From Buddleja alternifolia (Eukaryota; Streptophyta; Magnoliopsida; Lamiales; Scrophulariaceae): DNA of 64,000 nt. The notes below the pieces were generated by a model. The model was given only the letters and a program-made list of their open reading frames with translations, had not been told where the DNA came from and did no database searches. Positions 47,987 to 60,139 of this stretch are shown one piece after another; the first letter of the stretch is position 1; every line of letters begins with the position of its first letter. The DNA is taken from positions 43,770,423 through 43,834,422 of the forward strand of contig CM033394.1 in NCBI GenBank assembly GCA_019426215.1, in the 5' to 3' direction. The translations under genes and the position numbers were made by a program.

Positions 47987-49720
47987 TGATTTCCACATTC
48001 CCATGTACATAACCTCATGAATAATGTAGATTACTGTGGACGTCAAGTTTCAGGCCTCATTAAGTATCGCTCCTTGTTTTCAGGTATTAAAGTGAAACCT
48101 TAGTAAATTAAACTAGAATACAATTCAACTATATATAGCAAATAATCAATATGTAAGACTTTAAAAATAAAACGACAAAACAATTATACATGTAAAATCA
48201 TTTAAAACAATTTATCATTGCACTTAGGTTCTTTGATAGTTGATGCCTTTCTTAAAAAGTTAGGAACTGAAAACTCTGGTAAAATTTATATTGTTTGCTA
48301 AGATTGAATGTTTTAGAGCAACTACTTCGTTTATCAAATGTGTCTTTGATAAAAATAACATTCTTTCTTAATAATGAGTGAGAATAACTAAAAAAGATTA
48401 AAGTGGTAAAATTACTTTATATAAACTAATTTCATTACCAAAAAATTAACTGAAAAATATGTCCTAAATTAAGTCCAATAGTTATAGTATTTATCTCTCT
48501 CGCACATAAACAAATAAACACGAAATACACATTCGGATCATTGAACTCGATTTGACATACAATTACCTTGTGAAACTAATCCCCTTTTTGTAGATACACT
48601 CAACTCCCCAATTTTATTTTCCCTCTGCCTCTCCCCCTTCTATAATCGTTCATGTTTCTTTTTCTCTTTCACATTTTATCCTATTTTTTCTCGTAGACAC
48701 AGTTTTCTCCCTTTTTTCCAATTCATTTTTCATTTATTTAAATAAAATTATAAATAAAAGTATACTTATTTTAATTTCAAGTACATTCTCTTTTTCTTTT
48801 GGTAATCAATTTCAAGTACATTCTACATTCGCAATAACTAATAATTAAATTATTTTATTTTTTAAATAATTAAGCACATATATCGAGTTGCGTAAAATGC
48901 AACTAGTTACAATAATTTATGACAAAATCCAAAAAAGCCCACCAACTCCGAGAAATGACCCTCGTCGTCAATTACGAAATCTTATTTGGGCCACCGTGCA
49001 TATCATCACAATGCCTGCAAATGGATTGGTAGATGGGCCTGTGATTTGCCTATGTTCCGGTCTAAGAGCCCAATAACAAAAAAATCTGAGATTTTAATTC
49101 AGCAAAAGCCCATTTTACAGGGTAGTTTATGTTGAATATTGGTTGTCTCAGTAAGTTACTTGCAAAGACATAGATATGTATCGCAAATTTCAGCCCCTCC
49201 GACCTAGAGTATTTCACAAAATAAGTGATCAATCAGTGACAAGTATACTATACTCACTTTGCAAAATACACTTGAGTGCAACTAAACAAAAAGTGAACTA
49301 GAATTTCGATATGAAAATATATAATAAACACTCATCGATAAGGCACACTCAAAATATGCAAAAGTATAAAAAATGATTAGTAAATATTTGATTTAAATTA
49401 TATAGTTCGAAAAAAATGTTAGAAAAAAGAAGGAAAACTAGAAAACGAAGTGAGACAAGAAAATAAAATTAAACTTCTCTACATTTGGCTTCATGGACTG
49501 TAAGGTTATTATTATGTCACCTTATCAAAACATATGAAATAGTATCATAACTACCATATGGTGCATGAACATCAAATTTATGTAACATTATCTATATACC
49601 ACCCCAAAACAGTTTGGTATTCCAAAACACACCTCTTCATAATTAAGTAGTATAGATAATCACACTATTCGATTTACCCAATATATTTGATTTATTGTAG
49701 GCCCTCATAATCAATTCAGG
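47987..49720. other. AT-rich intergenic DNA
   Basis: No gene was accepted. The frame at 48888-49076 has no recognisable domain. Confidence 0.45.
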
Positions 49721-49862
49721 CCTTCTGTTACAAATGACGTTGCATCTTACTTGCCATTTACTTCTATGCATTACAAATGTAATCTTTTCTTTAATTATAT
49801 TTAGAATTTAAATCTTGTACACTTATCGCATTACTACTCACAAATTAAAATAAAGGATCCGG
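49721..49862. mobile_element. Diverged MITE related to 39382-39543
   Basis: Shares 'acttctatgcattacaaatgt', 'tttaattatatttagaatttaaatcttgtacac' style phrases (in shorter pieces) and an 'aggatccggac' right edge with the AOC-intron MITE. The ends are too decayed to define. Confidence 0.45.
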
Positions 49863-50191
49863 ACTAATAATATAAAGGCCATTTGTTAAGAGTATGCCCT
49901 AATAGAACGTGGGCGTAGAATTTGCGGGAAGCTGCTAAGAAACTGCGAGAGCATAAATAAAGTATTGACGTGTACTTCAGAATCACTCCACTGCTATCTT
50001 GTTTGTATGACAGAAATCAAGCTATATATCTAAATTATTTTATTTAAATCATTCAAAAGAAAAAGAAATTTTTTGTTGGCATTTTCGCATCTTTTGCATG
50101 TAAAATTGATTCTCTAAACAAATCATAATATCTTTTTTGGTCAATAATTGTTCATTTGACTATGCTTGCGTTAACTTAATAAATTGTAACT

Positions 50192-50571
50192 CACTACAAA
50201 AAAAATTAATTTAAAAAAATTTAATTTTGTCAATGTCACTTAACCATAGTGAAAAGTCCATTTGCTATAGTTAAAATCGATTGATCACAGCTTCGCCTCA
50301 ATTTTAATCGTGATATCTATAAGCATGGTCAAAACACTGTCCATGGCTTATTATCATTGTCAATGATTGGTTCAGTACAAAGACCATGACTTTTTTTTTT
50401 GTGGTTACATAAGACCATATGACTTTTCACCTATTGAAAAAAGTGTTAGATTAACATTTTTTCCATCACGACCAAAATAACTGTGATTTAATTAGATTGC
50501 TATAGACCACAGCTTCAAAGTTCAAACTATGGCGTATGTTTTCATTGTTAATATTTAATTTTCTTGCAGTG
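50192..50571. mobile_element. CACTA-type non-autonomous element
   Basis: Begins CACTACAAAAAAAATT and ends TTTTCTTGCAGTG, matching the CACTACAAGAAAA-type terminal repeat of plant CACTA transposons. Sub-terminal phrases 'accatagt', 'gaccatatgac' and 'gaccacagc' recur in both orientations, as in CACTA ends. The 3-bp flanks (act and gac) do not match. Confidence 0.6.
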
Positions 50572-50997
50572 GACGGAGAATTCCAATTAGGCTAATAGTT
50601 ATATATCGGTGAATTATAATTATCATAAGATTGGTACTATAGAATCCAAAAAAAAGTGACAAATCATGAGATAAGTAATTTGATCGTCGAGTGGTACTTT
50701 GGATCGCATATTGCATTTTGTAACTTCGTCTCATATTTTATTTGATAGGATAGATGTCAAATGTATGCAAATCCACCTTCAAGTATATGTCTAAAGAAAT
50801 ATTGTATACATTTGATATGTATGTATATAATTTAGAATATGAAACCGAATTGGAATCCAAGATCTCAGTCCGATTAGATGTGGTGACTGGTGAGTACAAA
50901 ATCTTTCCTAAGTATCAATTATGTGGACTTTAGAAACAGTAAAAGTTACATGTTTTTCTCATCGGATAGGGGTTAAGCATCTCTGGCCCAAAATTTA

Positions 50998-51408
50998 CGG
51001 CAATGTTTGGTTATATTCCCATATTATGTTTAATCCAAAATTCTCACCAAATCATATTTGGTTCACAAAATATTTGGTAAAAAATACATTAGTTTTTTTG
51101 TCCAAAAAAAAACATTATAATTATTTTTTTGTCTTTCTACACCTACTTTGTCCTTACACTCCTCTTTATGTGCTCTCTCTCTTCTCTCTCCTCTTTAACA
51201 GATAAAAGCTTCATAATTTGATTGCTACAGTAACTTTTGTTCCCTCTGAAAACAAAATCAAACACTATCTTACCAAAAAAACATACCAAAAAACCAACTC
51301 CCAAAATAAAATTAAACAAAATCTCATCAAACACGCAGGTGTCCCCATAAATTTCTCACCAATAATTACCACCAAAATACCATCCCAAAACATAACCAAA
51401 TATAGCCG
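50998..51408. mobile_element. Candidate MITE with 'GTTTGGTTA' ends
   Basis: The left end cggcaatgtttggtta and the reverse complement of the right end cggctatatttggtta agree at 14 of 16 positions. The interior includes 'tctcaccaaatcatatttgg' and, toward the right, complementary phrases. No coding capacity; target duplication not resolved. Confidence 0.5.
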
Positions 51409-52261
51409 TACGAGTTTTACAAGTTTAATCCCAAAAATTTAAAATTATTATACATTTGGTTTGTGTCAATAAATTAATCTTGGACGTCATGAGTAGCCAC
51501 ATGACTGTCGTATAATCGTTAGTTAATTTGATTAATTAATGAAGCGCTCATATAAAAGACACGTGAGGATTCCAGAATAAGCATTTTCACAATGAGTTTT
51601 CTCCATCAAATTTAGATAATTGTTTCTCTTTAAAACCCTTGTAGGCTCACACAAGTTTTTTCTTCCTCAAGTCAACATAACTAACTATCACATTACTGTC
51701 AAGCGGCTGATTTCGTCCAAAATCTAGCGACGAAAGTTAAATACTGAAATTCTAAGAAAAATAGGGTCTATTGGAGTGGATCTGTCTAAAACCAACGAAT
51801 GCATGTGATGTAGATACTTTTTACCATCTTCCTGTTGTATCCAATGGTGGTTAGACAGAGCGGCTTCAATGGATCCGGTCTGTCTTAGAATCACCCGACT
51901 AAATATGACATAATTTTCTAAAGTGTGGGATCAAAGTGCAAAACACTTAAAATTGGACCAAGAGTTGCACAATCCTTATCTAATTGCACTAAGACTGCAT
52001 TTTTACCTTAGAAACAAGCTGACACTATTATTTTTGCTAAGATTAGAATAGTGAAAAGCACTTAATAGTCATGCATGAAAATATCATGTTTAGATTAGAA
52101 AGTTAAGTCCTACTAATAATATTTGTATCCAATTGGATTCGCTTATGTGCTAAGAAAGTAAACATGCCTACATTATCTAGCTAGTAGCCATAAATAACAT
52201 GTAGCCAACATATACGCGCACGCACGTGTATATATATATATAATCGTCAATTTAACGTCAA
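51409..52261. other. AT-rich intergenic DNA
   Basis: No gene was recognised. 51800-51895 resembles 11200-11300 ('tactttttaccatc', 'tccaatggtg'), a dispersed repeat. Confidence 0.45.
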
Positions 52262-52462
52262 CATAAGTTGACTCAATTGATAAAGACGAACCACTTTCCC
52301 TCAAAAGGTTGTACGTTTGATTCCCTCTGCCGACATGAGGGCTGTATTGGTGGGCAATCTGTAGTTACCTCTATAAGCGATCTATGGTCAAGGAGGTATG
52401 CTCTAGCCCTGACAAGTGATCGGGGCCGACCCTATCCAATCTTTTATTCAAGGAAAAAATAA
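52262..52462 (+). mobile_element. tRNA-derived SINE
   Basis: An A-box-like segment (gttgactcaattgataaaga) is followed about 30 bp later by a B-box-like segment (ggttgtacgtttgattccc), then a ~120-bp body and an A-rich tail (aaggaaaaaataaaaaatc). This is the layout of a plant tRNA-derived SINE. A clear target duplication was not found. Confidence 0.65.
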
Positions 52463-53615
52463 AAAATCAGATGGAAATTATTTAGAACAGAAAGGAGAAG
52501 GATTTTTTACAGCTTTCCAAGATTTCCTTCGTGATTCGAGAAGTGGATGAATCTGAATAACCAGATTAGAAGTACATGCACCGTATAAGTTTAGTATCTG
52601 TAGAAGAGAAAGTACATGTGAAAATATGGACACACTAATATTTTGTTGGTAATGAATCTAGCTTTACAACTATTTAATTCGCTCAAACCGAGTTGTTCTG
52701 CTCCTAAAAATTTTGATGTTAAACTTTCTTTTGTTTAATACTGAGAAATTTATATTTTTGAAACCTGCCATTTTTGAAGTCGAAAGCTCTTTATAATGTG
52801 TGTGTATATATATAATCACACATAATATAATGCTTTTATGTCTTGGTACTCTTTTATCATAATTTATTTCTATAATTACTCCAAACTTTGTAGATTCTCA
52901 CAATAATGGTTATTTTTGTAACAATTGTCCTCTTTCCTTCGCATTTATTTGAGTTTATTTAGTTGTTAGTATTTACTTGAACGACAAATAAATTAATTAT
53001 TTAACAGTTTACTATCATTATATATTGAAGCTGCAACTATAAATAAATCGATTAGTTGAATTGTGGGCAACATAATTGAAATTTGCAAACTTGTCAACCA
53101 ATCGTTAGAACGAACAAGTCAATATGGTCATAAATGTTCAATATCGGGATATAAGATATATACTACTATTGAAATAAAATCGTGAATCATTAAATTACAT
53201 ATACACTATCAACATTTTATTTTTTAATTAAACATAAAGAAATGGGATAATTATAAATGCATGTAATATCAACAATAGATATTTAAGTTCCAATACTTCA
53301 AAAGCATAGCCAAACATAGAATAAATTTAAACAAATCCACCAATACTAAGTCAAACAAAAGAAAAACATAAAATACACTAAAGTTCTTGAAAACAACAAA
53401 ATTGACAAATTTTTTTTTTTTAATATTTCAATTTACTCCACCTAATTAAGCCCAGCTTTCTTCAGCTGGTACTCATTTCTCTTTCCTCCAATTAATTTAC
53501 TATACACTTGCCACTTTTTTTATGCAACTTGCACCAAAACAGTACAAAAGCTAAAAAAAGAAAAAATAAACATTAAGCAAAAGAAATTAAATTGAAAAAA
53601 ACTAAAAATCAAATG
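52463..53615. other. AT-rich 3' flank of the RAV gene
   Basis: No gene was recognised. The region just below 53616 should hold the 3' UTR of the RAV-type gene (minus strand). Confidence 0.45.
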
Positions 53616-54662
53616 TTACAAAACATCAATAACCCTTTGTTTCTTGCTACACATAATCATCTCCATTTGTCTCATCCTTTTCCCACTACAACTCCCATTA
53701 CTACTATCGCCACCACTTTCGTCGCTAAATATGTTCACTCCAAATAACCTAACCATTCCAGTCGGCTTATCCTGACTCGACAAACCTCCATTATTCGACC
53801 TCGTCTTACAATCGATATACAACTGATTATCCTCACCCTTCGATCTCATGAAACACACCACATCACCAGCCGTCAAACCCTTCTCCTTCACAAATCGACT
53901 CCAACCCTTTGTCAACACATAGCTCTGGCTACTATTCCAATACGAATACCTAAACCGCCACACTTTACCCCCGACATCTTCGAAATTCAACAAAACTCCT
54001 TTCGAATCGCACCCGCCTCGCAACGGGAAGTGTTTCTCGGCGTGCTGTTTAGGTATAACAAGCCTGTTCAACTTCCCGACGTCGCTAGGCGTCACCGCCT
54101 TCTCGAAGAGGCTTTCGCGGGCCCTGACGCCGGAGAACGTGAAAACCCTATCCCTCGCCGCCGTGGCGCCGCCGTAGCTCCGCCGGCTCTGCTCGAGCTC
54201 GTCCTTGTACGTGTGTTTCCTCAGCATGTCGACGATTTCGGCTTTTGAGTGGGAGTTCAAGAAGGCGGTTTCGGCCTCGTCGACGACGTCGGTTTCCGAA
54301 GATGGCTTGAAATTTATGACGGCGTCGCGGCCGCGGAAGCGCTGCGCGGCCGTGTCGTAAGCCCGGGCGGCTTCTTGTTCTTGGTTGAACGTGCCGAGCC
54401 ACACCCTTTGGTGTTTCTCGTAGATTTGTGCGCCCCACCTGCCGTTAGGTTGTGGGACGACGCCTTTGAATCTGGAGGAGGGTAGCTTTTTCGACTCGGC
54501 TTCGACTCCGTTTTCGGCGTCGATTACGACGCTGGCGCCGCTGCCGACGCGGCAGAGGCTCTCCGGAGGGGATTTGACGGTCAGCGGTGAGGTGGTTGCG
54601 AGTGTGATTGATATGGATTCACTTGTTGTGGTGTCGTCCACACTGCTTAGTATTTCATCCAT
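53616..54662 (-). CDS. RAV/TEMPRANILLO-type AP2 + B3 transcription repressor
   Basis: A single uninterrupted frame of 348 aa, as is usual for RAV genes. The AP2/ERF domain spans about 63-119 ([40 protein letters not shown]). The B3 domain is at about 183-290 ([49 protein letters not shown]). The RLFGVNIF motif at 305-312 is the known RAV repression motif. A basic stretch (KRMRQ near 328-332) may aid nuclear import. RAV proteins bind bipartite CAACA/CACCTG sites; TEM members repress flowering genes and gibberellin synthesis, while others respond to cold, drought and brassinosteroid. Whether this copy is a TEM or RAV1/2 orthologue cannot be told. The frame is GC-rich compared with its AT-rich surroundings. 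A TATA-like run (catatatatac) lies about 40 bp upstream. Confidence 0.95.
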   Translation of the reverse strand: MDEILSSVDDTTTSESISITLATTSPLTVKSPPESLCRVGSGASVVIDAENGVEAESKKLPSSRFKGVVPQPNGRWGAQIYEKHQRVWLGTFNQEQEAARAYDTAAQRFRGRDAVINFKPSSETDVVDEAETAFLNSHSKAEIVDMLRKHTYKDELEQSRRSYGGATAARDRVFTFSGVRARESLFEKAVTPSDVGKLNRLVIPKQHAEKHFPLRGGCDSKGVLLNFEDVGGKVWRFRYSYWNSSQSYVLTKGWSRFVKEKGLTAGDVVCFMRSKGEDNQLYIDCKTRSNNGGLSSQDKPTGMVRLFGVNIFSDESGGDSSNGSCSGKRMRQMEMIMCSKKQRVIDVL

Positions 54663-54980
54663 AGGGAAAAAATTGTGAAGGGTGTATGAGGAAAGTTGAT
54701 AGTATATATATGATATTGTAATTGGAGAGGAGAGAAGTGTGAAGTTTGTATGAAATGAGATGTTAGGACAAAGATGAATATATATAGGAGTATGCTAGCC
54801 CTGTCATGGAAATATATATATTATATAATAAGTTTACAACATGGAAATATAATAGTATTATGTTGTAAAGTAGTTGCTTATAATTAGTAGAGATTTTGAA
54901 AGAAATTGGAGATATGGAGATGAGGGTTAAGTGGGTCAACCCTAGAGATGGTAAGGAACTAGGAAGATTCATAAGTGGGT

Positions 54981-55029
54981 GGGGGGGGGGGGGGGGGGTC
55001 TTGGTATAGGGGGGGGGGGGGGGGGGGGG
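54981..55029. repeat. Two poly-G tracts upstream of the RAV gene
   Basis: 19 consecutive G at 54981-54999 and 20 at 55010-55029, separated by 10 bases (tcttggtata). They lie about 320-370 bp upstream of the RAV start codon and read as poly-C on the coding strand. They can form a G-quadruplex, and lengths in such homopolymers are often misread. Confidence 0.85.
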
Positions 55030-56210
55030 TGGGATAAAAGATAATGAGAGAAAGTAGATGGGATTCACATGAGTGTGGACCGAATTTTAATAAGTTCATC
55101 CCCCCTGAGTTTTGCTGCAGCTACTGCTGACTATCAGCATGGTCTCCCCTACACACACATACACACATCTACAAATACATAAGTACATATAAACAAGTAC
55201 ACAAATACATAACATAAAACATATATATATATATATATGCATATGTATATTATATCCACTACGCGCCACTTTGTGAGTGTAGTATAGACTTGTAAATAGT
55301 GCATTACTGGAATAGTGGTCTACTGTATTGTGAGCTGACGGTGATCAATTTATAATATTTAGTTAAATAGGGATTAATGCTTATTTTCCGTGTGTTTAAA
55401 TTGAAAACACTGGGCTACGGTGATGAAGTTGATTTTTATGTCAAAGTGAGCTATGGCATGAAAAATACTCAGTGACAGTTATATTTATTTTGCACTTTGT
55501 AACATTGCGGATCCCTATCTTTTCCATTACTTAAAAAGATGTATATAGTTCTAGTTAAGAAAATTCACATGACATGAATTTCTACGCATAGACGTATATG
55601 TAGATTTATGAAAGTCACTGCAAATGATGCGTCCATAGGAGATATTGTCGCAAATTATATGTTCACTTCATTATGGAGAAGTTCTAATTACCGAGAGAAT
55701 ATATAAGAAGCCGTTCGTATTAAACAATGAGTTGATAAATGTTAAACAAAGAGAATTCTTGATTCAATGTTTTCTTATTTTAGTTATTAAATGGTCAAAG
55801 CTTAATGGATTGATGATACAAACCTAACTTAGGGACACTGGCTATTCCGAATCGGAGAAAATGTACAAGTTAGTTATATAGCCGGACAACTTTTGATAAC
55901 AAGTTTAAAAAGACAACTTGTATTGATTACTCATTTTAAAGTGTAATAAGATCAAATCATCATTCTATCACTAGAATATTTAGATTGACGAGCTCAATCT
56001 TAGGTTAAAAAACTCTTAAAGAGTTCTGAAGAATTTCAAATCCAAATGTATCATAATTATTCATGTATAGCAAACTTCACAAAAATTTACAGAATGGGGG
56101 ATGTGTATTCGGATAAAATTTGTGCAATAAAGTCAAGAAGCAAATAATAGAGGAGATTTTGATGTAAGTATGAGCATGAGATAAGATCTAAAGAAGAAAT
56201 CTAAGTGAGA

Positions 56211-56242
<32 letters not shown>

Positions 56243-59200
56243 ATATACACATACATATATAAGGGGAGTATTAGTAACAATATGCATAATTCCACAAGGA
56301 TGGGGTGTGTGATGGGCCACTGTTAATGAGGGATGGATGGACTTGAAGACAAATGGGGGGCTCATCCAATAAGACTTAACCCCCATAAAATCCTAGCTGG
56401 CATGATATGATTCGTCCTCTCCATATTTGTTTTGTCTTATTGGCTAGGTTCACCTTAGTGTTTCAGCAATATACATACATTTTCATTTTATACAATTTTC
56501 CAATCAACATTGACAATGTCCACATTTATTTTTCCCTCTGTTTTGTGTCAGTCCAAAACTTCTATTACATAACTGTGGATTAATATTTTTTCTTATAGGC
56601 ATAAATAAAAAGTAAATGTATATAAGATTGATTAAGATGTGAAGAGATAAATTTTAAAGGCCGGTTCCAGCCCCGCATAAACCTTATTTCGTCCTTATAG
56701 AGCTCGGACTTTGATCAAGAATACCATCCGCTTCTAGTGAAGGGAGTTATTTTCCCGGATCTTAACCACATTTATAAACTTTTTACATATTTGTTCATCA
56801 AATAATTAGCAAAAACAATATTACATATTTGTTTCATTTACATGAAAGTGCGGTTGTCATTTTTGTTAGCCAATAAGTTTGTAAAAAAATATTACATGAA
56901 CTCGTGAAATTCAAGTTGAAAGCTAAAGAACTCACCACTAGACCATTGTGTTATATGTCAAGTCTAAGCACTTGTATCAAGTAAAACAGTTTTATAGCTA
57001 GTGTAATATGAAAACAAAAATGTATGAGAAAAAAAAACAGTTTGCGTCCTCATTTTGATTTATTATTTCATCTTAATGTATCACAAATCACTCTCAAGTG
57101 CCTATTACATCAATTATATATTTAAAAAAATAAATTACACACATCTAAATTAAGTTATAAAGACAGCCAAAAGAGAAAATCTAATTCGGTGCCAACTTAG
57201 AACTACAATTGATGACAATTTTAAATTGAATTAATCACGTATTTGTGATCCATATCAATTGCATATTTAGTTCAACTTTTTTTTTTTCGTTCAACTTAGA
57301 AGATACATATGGATTGTATGAATGTATATTTATTTTTAATTTTTAAAATAAGAGTAAAGCAAAAAACAACTTCTACAAAAACAGTCGTAATATAATCATT
57401 AATTAGTGTTTGAAATATATGTTGATACCAATATTGACAGTTTCAACCTTATCATATACTACAACCTAATAATTATTGTGCTTTCTTAGCCTAAAATTTT
57501 AATTTTGATAAGATGTTTTTTGCACTATTCTTATTCCAAATATTGACCTCTTGTTTCATAATTGAGTAATCAAAGAAGATACATTTTGTGTGGGCTACCG
57601 CATCTTAATGTATGCTAAATCTACTCAATAATGAAAGTAACATGAAAGATAAATATATTATATATAATACAAATATATAAAATTTATAGTTTGGGGATTA
57701 TGTACGGATAGTCCTTCCCTAAGGGTCCCACCTCTTGCAAGTTGAAATAAACCAATCAGGGTTTAGTATTGGGTTATTGCACCATTTGGTTGTTGATTTT
57801 TCTGATTTTTTTTTTCCTTGTCCCCATGTTGAAGATTCCACACCTTGACCAATCATCTGATCATCAATAATTCAAGATTTCAATTCTATGAAGGCTATAT
57901 CATAATGTAAAATAAATAATAAATGTTTATAATAAGTTTGTGATTGTTAAGAAAACTCGTACATATTATCTCTTTCTTTCTTTCTTATTTGTTGCAACGG
58001 GTCTACATACCCTATCAAACACGAGAATAATTTTGTTTCGTAAATTTGAATCCGCACTGATCTCAGAGTATTTGTATCATAAAACTAGATTCGACTATAA
58101 AACATCTGATTATACAATTCATTTGAACAGGAAAACTCAATAGTGGAAAAATCATGGAGTCAACACTATGAGTTAATTATAATCTACACTGATAAAGGAG
58201 ACAAACACACAAATTTTAATTTCAATTTGTTACAAAACATGTAACATCTGTTGCAATGACAAAATAGGTTGAACATATATATATATATTTGTATTTTTAC
58301 ATCACAATCACTCAATTGTACACCCAATAACATTTAGCAATTTTTATTACATGTAACTTTTAAAAATTGAAAATAGTTCAAACACGTTAAGAATTTAAGC
58401 AAATAATATATACACGCTATATATTGGTAAAGTAGTTTTAATTATATACTCTAGCCTATATATGATAATTGCTAATAGGGCTTGATAAAACAATTCTTTA
58501 TTGAATTATGAATGAAAATTTGGGTTATAATAGTCATGAGTTTCTTTTTTATTCTGATTATTGGAGCATATAATTTCATGTGGTACGGTTGTTGTGCAGT
58601 ATTGATACGAATAGCCTGTCCTTGCTAGTACTACTCCTTACAGGTGGGGCTGTCACATGAGACTACCCAAATATACTATACGTTTTATATTTGTAATTAT
58701 TTATTTATTAGTGGTCTTATTTTATGAGGAAATTGACCCATCTACCAAAGAATATGTCGCATGAAATGAATATTATGGACGTTAATTGATGAATTAGTAT
58801 TAAATTCAATATCTCTGCTCGTTCATTAATTATTAAAACTATCGTATTTCATGTATAATAAAAAAAATTAATTGAGATTTTGTGGGTATCTCCGACTTAG
58901 GGATTGAATAATAGAAATTAATCAAAAATGGTGATAAAAAAATTATAAAAAATTAACAACTTTAATTATAAGGTCAATTTATTATCCAATTTTCAGCCAT
59001 CTTATTGACAACATTTTGTAATTATTCGAATTAATTAATGACTTTAAGCTTAATGATGGTAAAACAAAATTAACTAATTTACAAAAATTACGAGGGAAAT
59101 TATGAAGCTTCCTTGATAGGTAAATTAAGTGAATTATTTCGACTCAAATAGACAAAGTGCCGACAATCGAACATGACCGTGACTTATTATAAGAGTTAAA

Positions 59201-59460
59201 ATTAATAAATTGAAATGACATATATAGTCCATGTCCATCTATACTAATAGAGGCAAGAGCCAAATTTCCCTAATTTTGATCATAAAAGAAAATCCAAAAT
59301 CATGTCATTTTCTAAACAACTATTCCATACTATAGAGTTAACACGTTTAATAAACCAATTATAAGATATGAAATTAATATGTGCCAATATCGTAGGTGGG
59401 ACACAAATTCTCTAGAGAAATAAATGTGGATATATGATTGAATGTTGCATTTTAGAAAAA
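55030..59460. other. Gene-poor AT-rich intergenic region
   Basis: 4.4 kb without an acceptable gene. TA/CA microsatellites lie at 55217-55250 and 56208-56262. A few tens of bases with conserved look (57700-57780, aaggtcccacc) could not be placed. Short frames (55645-55827, 57940-58143) have no domain. Confidence 0.5.
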
Positions 59461-60086
59461 TGTGTGATATACCAAAAGGCCCCTCGAATATTCGACCTTG
59501 AATTACCTCGTATTCTTTAAGTGTATTTACTCGTTAGGCCCATTTAGAGCCTCGTATACGAGGCAACGAGGTAGGTTGCAAATCCGGTCCCTATAATTAT
59601 AGTATTTGCAATACACTCCAAGATCCGCGTGTTTTTGTAACTCGGATAGGATCGGTTTATGGCCCGACCCGGTGGGCATCGAATCTGTGCCATTCATCAC
59701 ATACACGTGTAAAGGATCAGCAGGGAAGACGTCCTATCTGTCATTCACTCTACAGTACAGCGTGGAAACTCTATAAATACCGTCATTTATGAAGATTTAA
59801 GGGCGGATAATCAGAGTAATAAATACTACGATTAATACATCGTGTGGCTCAGATTATTCGAAGACTTGAGAGTACAATCCCATAATATAAATACAAGGTA
59901 CACTCGTAATACGAACGATAGATATCACATGTACCGAATTCGAACTACGTTTAGACTTGATCCTTGTTAGGTACGTAGGCAGCTCGTTAGTATCCGAGTG
60001 CAGTCTATAATTCGAAGGGCCCATTTATTGTTGTGTATTAGAGGTATTCTTGACTGAGAGCGTAGGGTAAAATCTGAGCTGAATCA
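59461..60086 (+). mobile_element. 5' LTR of a Tat-type Ty3/gypsy element
   Basis: 626 bp from TGTGTGATAT to GAATCA, followed after one base by a primer-binding site. A TATA box (ctataaatac) is at 59771-59780. The paired 3' LTR is not in the window, so the left border rests on the TG start and on distance. Confidence 0.65.
59771..59780 (+). promoter_or_regulatory. LTR TATA box (ctataaatac)
   Basis: A TATAAATA core lies 315 bp before the LTR end, the usual place for a retrotransposon promoter. The downstream R/U5 part carries 'gtgtggctcagattattcg'. Confidence 0.6.
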
Positions 60087-60087
60087 G

Positions 60088-60105
60088 TTGGCGCCGTCTG
60101 TGGGA
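60088..60105 (+). promoter_or_regulatory. Primer-binding site (ttggcgccgtctgtggga)
   Basis: TGGCGCCGTCTGTGGGA directly after the LTR is the primer-site sequence typical of plant Tat-type Ty3/gypsy elements. It marks the LTR/internal border and supports the plus orientation. Confidence 0.8.
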
Positions 60106-60139
60106 AGCTACTCGAAGGTCGCTGAAATCAGCTGTAGGG

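Noticed and set aside
54148..54438. Arg-rich 96-aa frame and plus-strand frames over the RAV gene
   Set aside because: GC-rich coding sequence of the RAV gene keeps other frames open; none has a domain.
54763..55068. Pro-rich 101-aa frame upstream of RAV
   Set aside because: Created by the two poly-G tracts read as poly-Pro; no other support.
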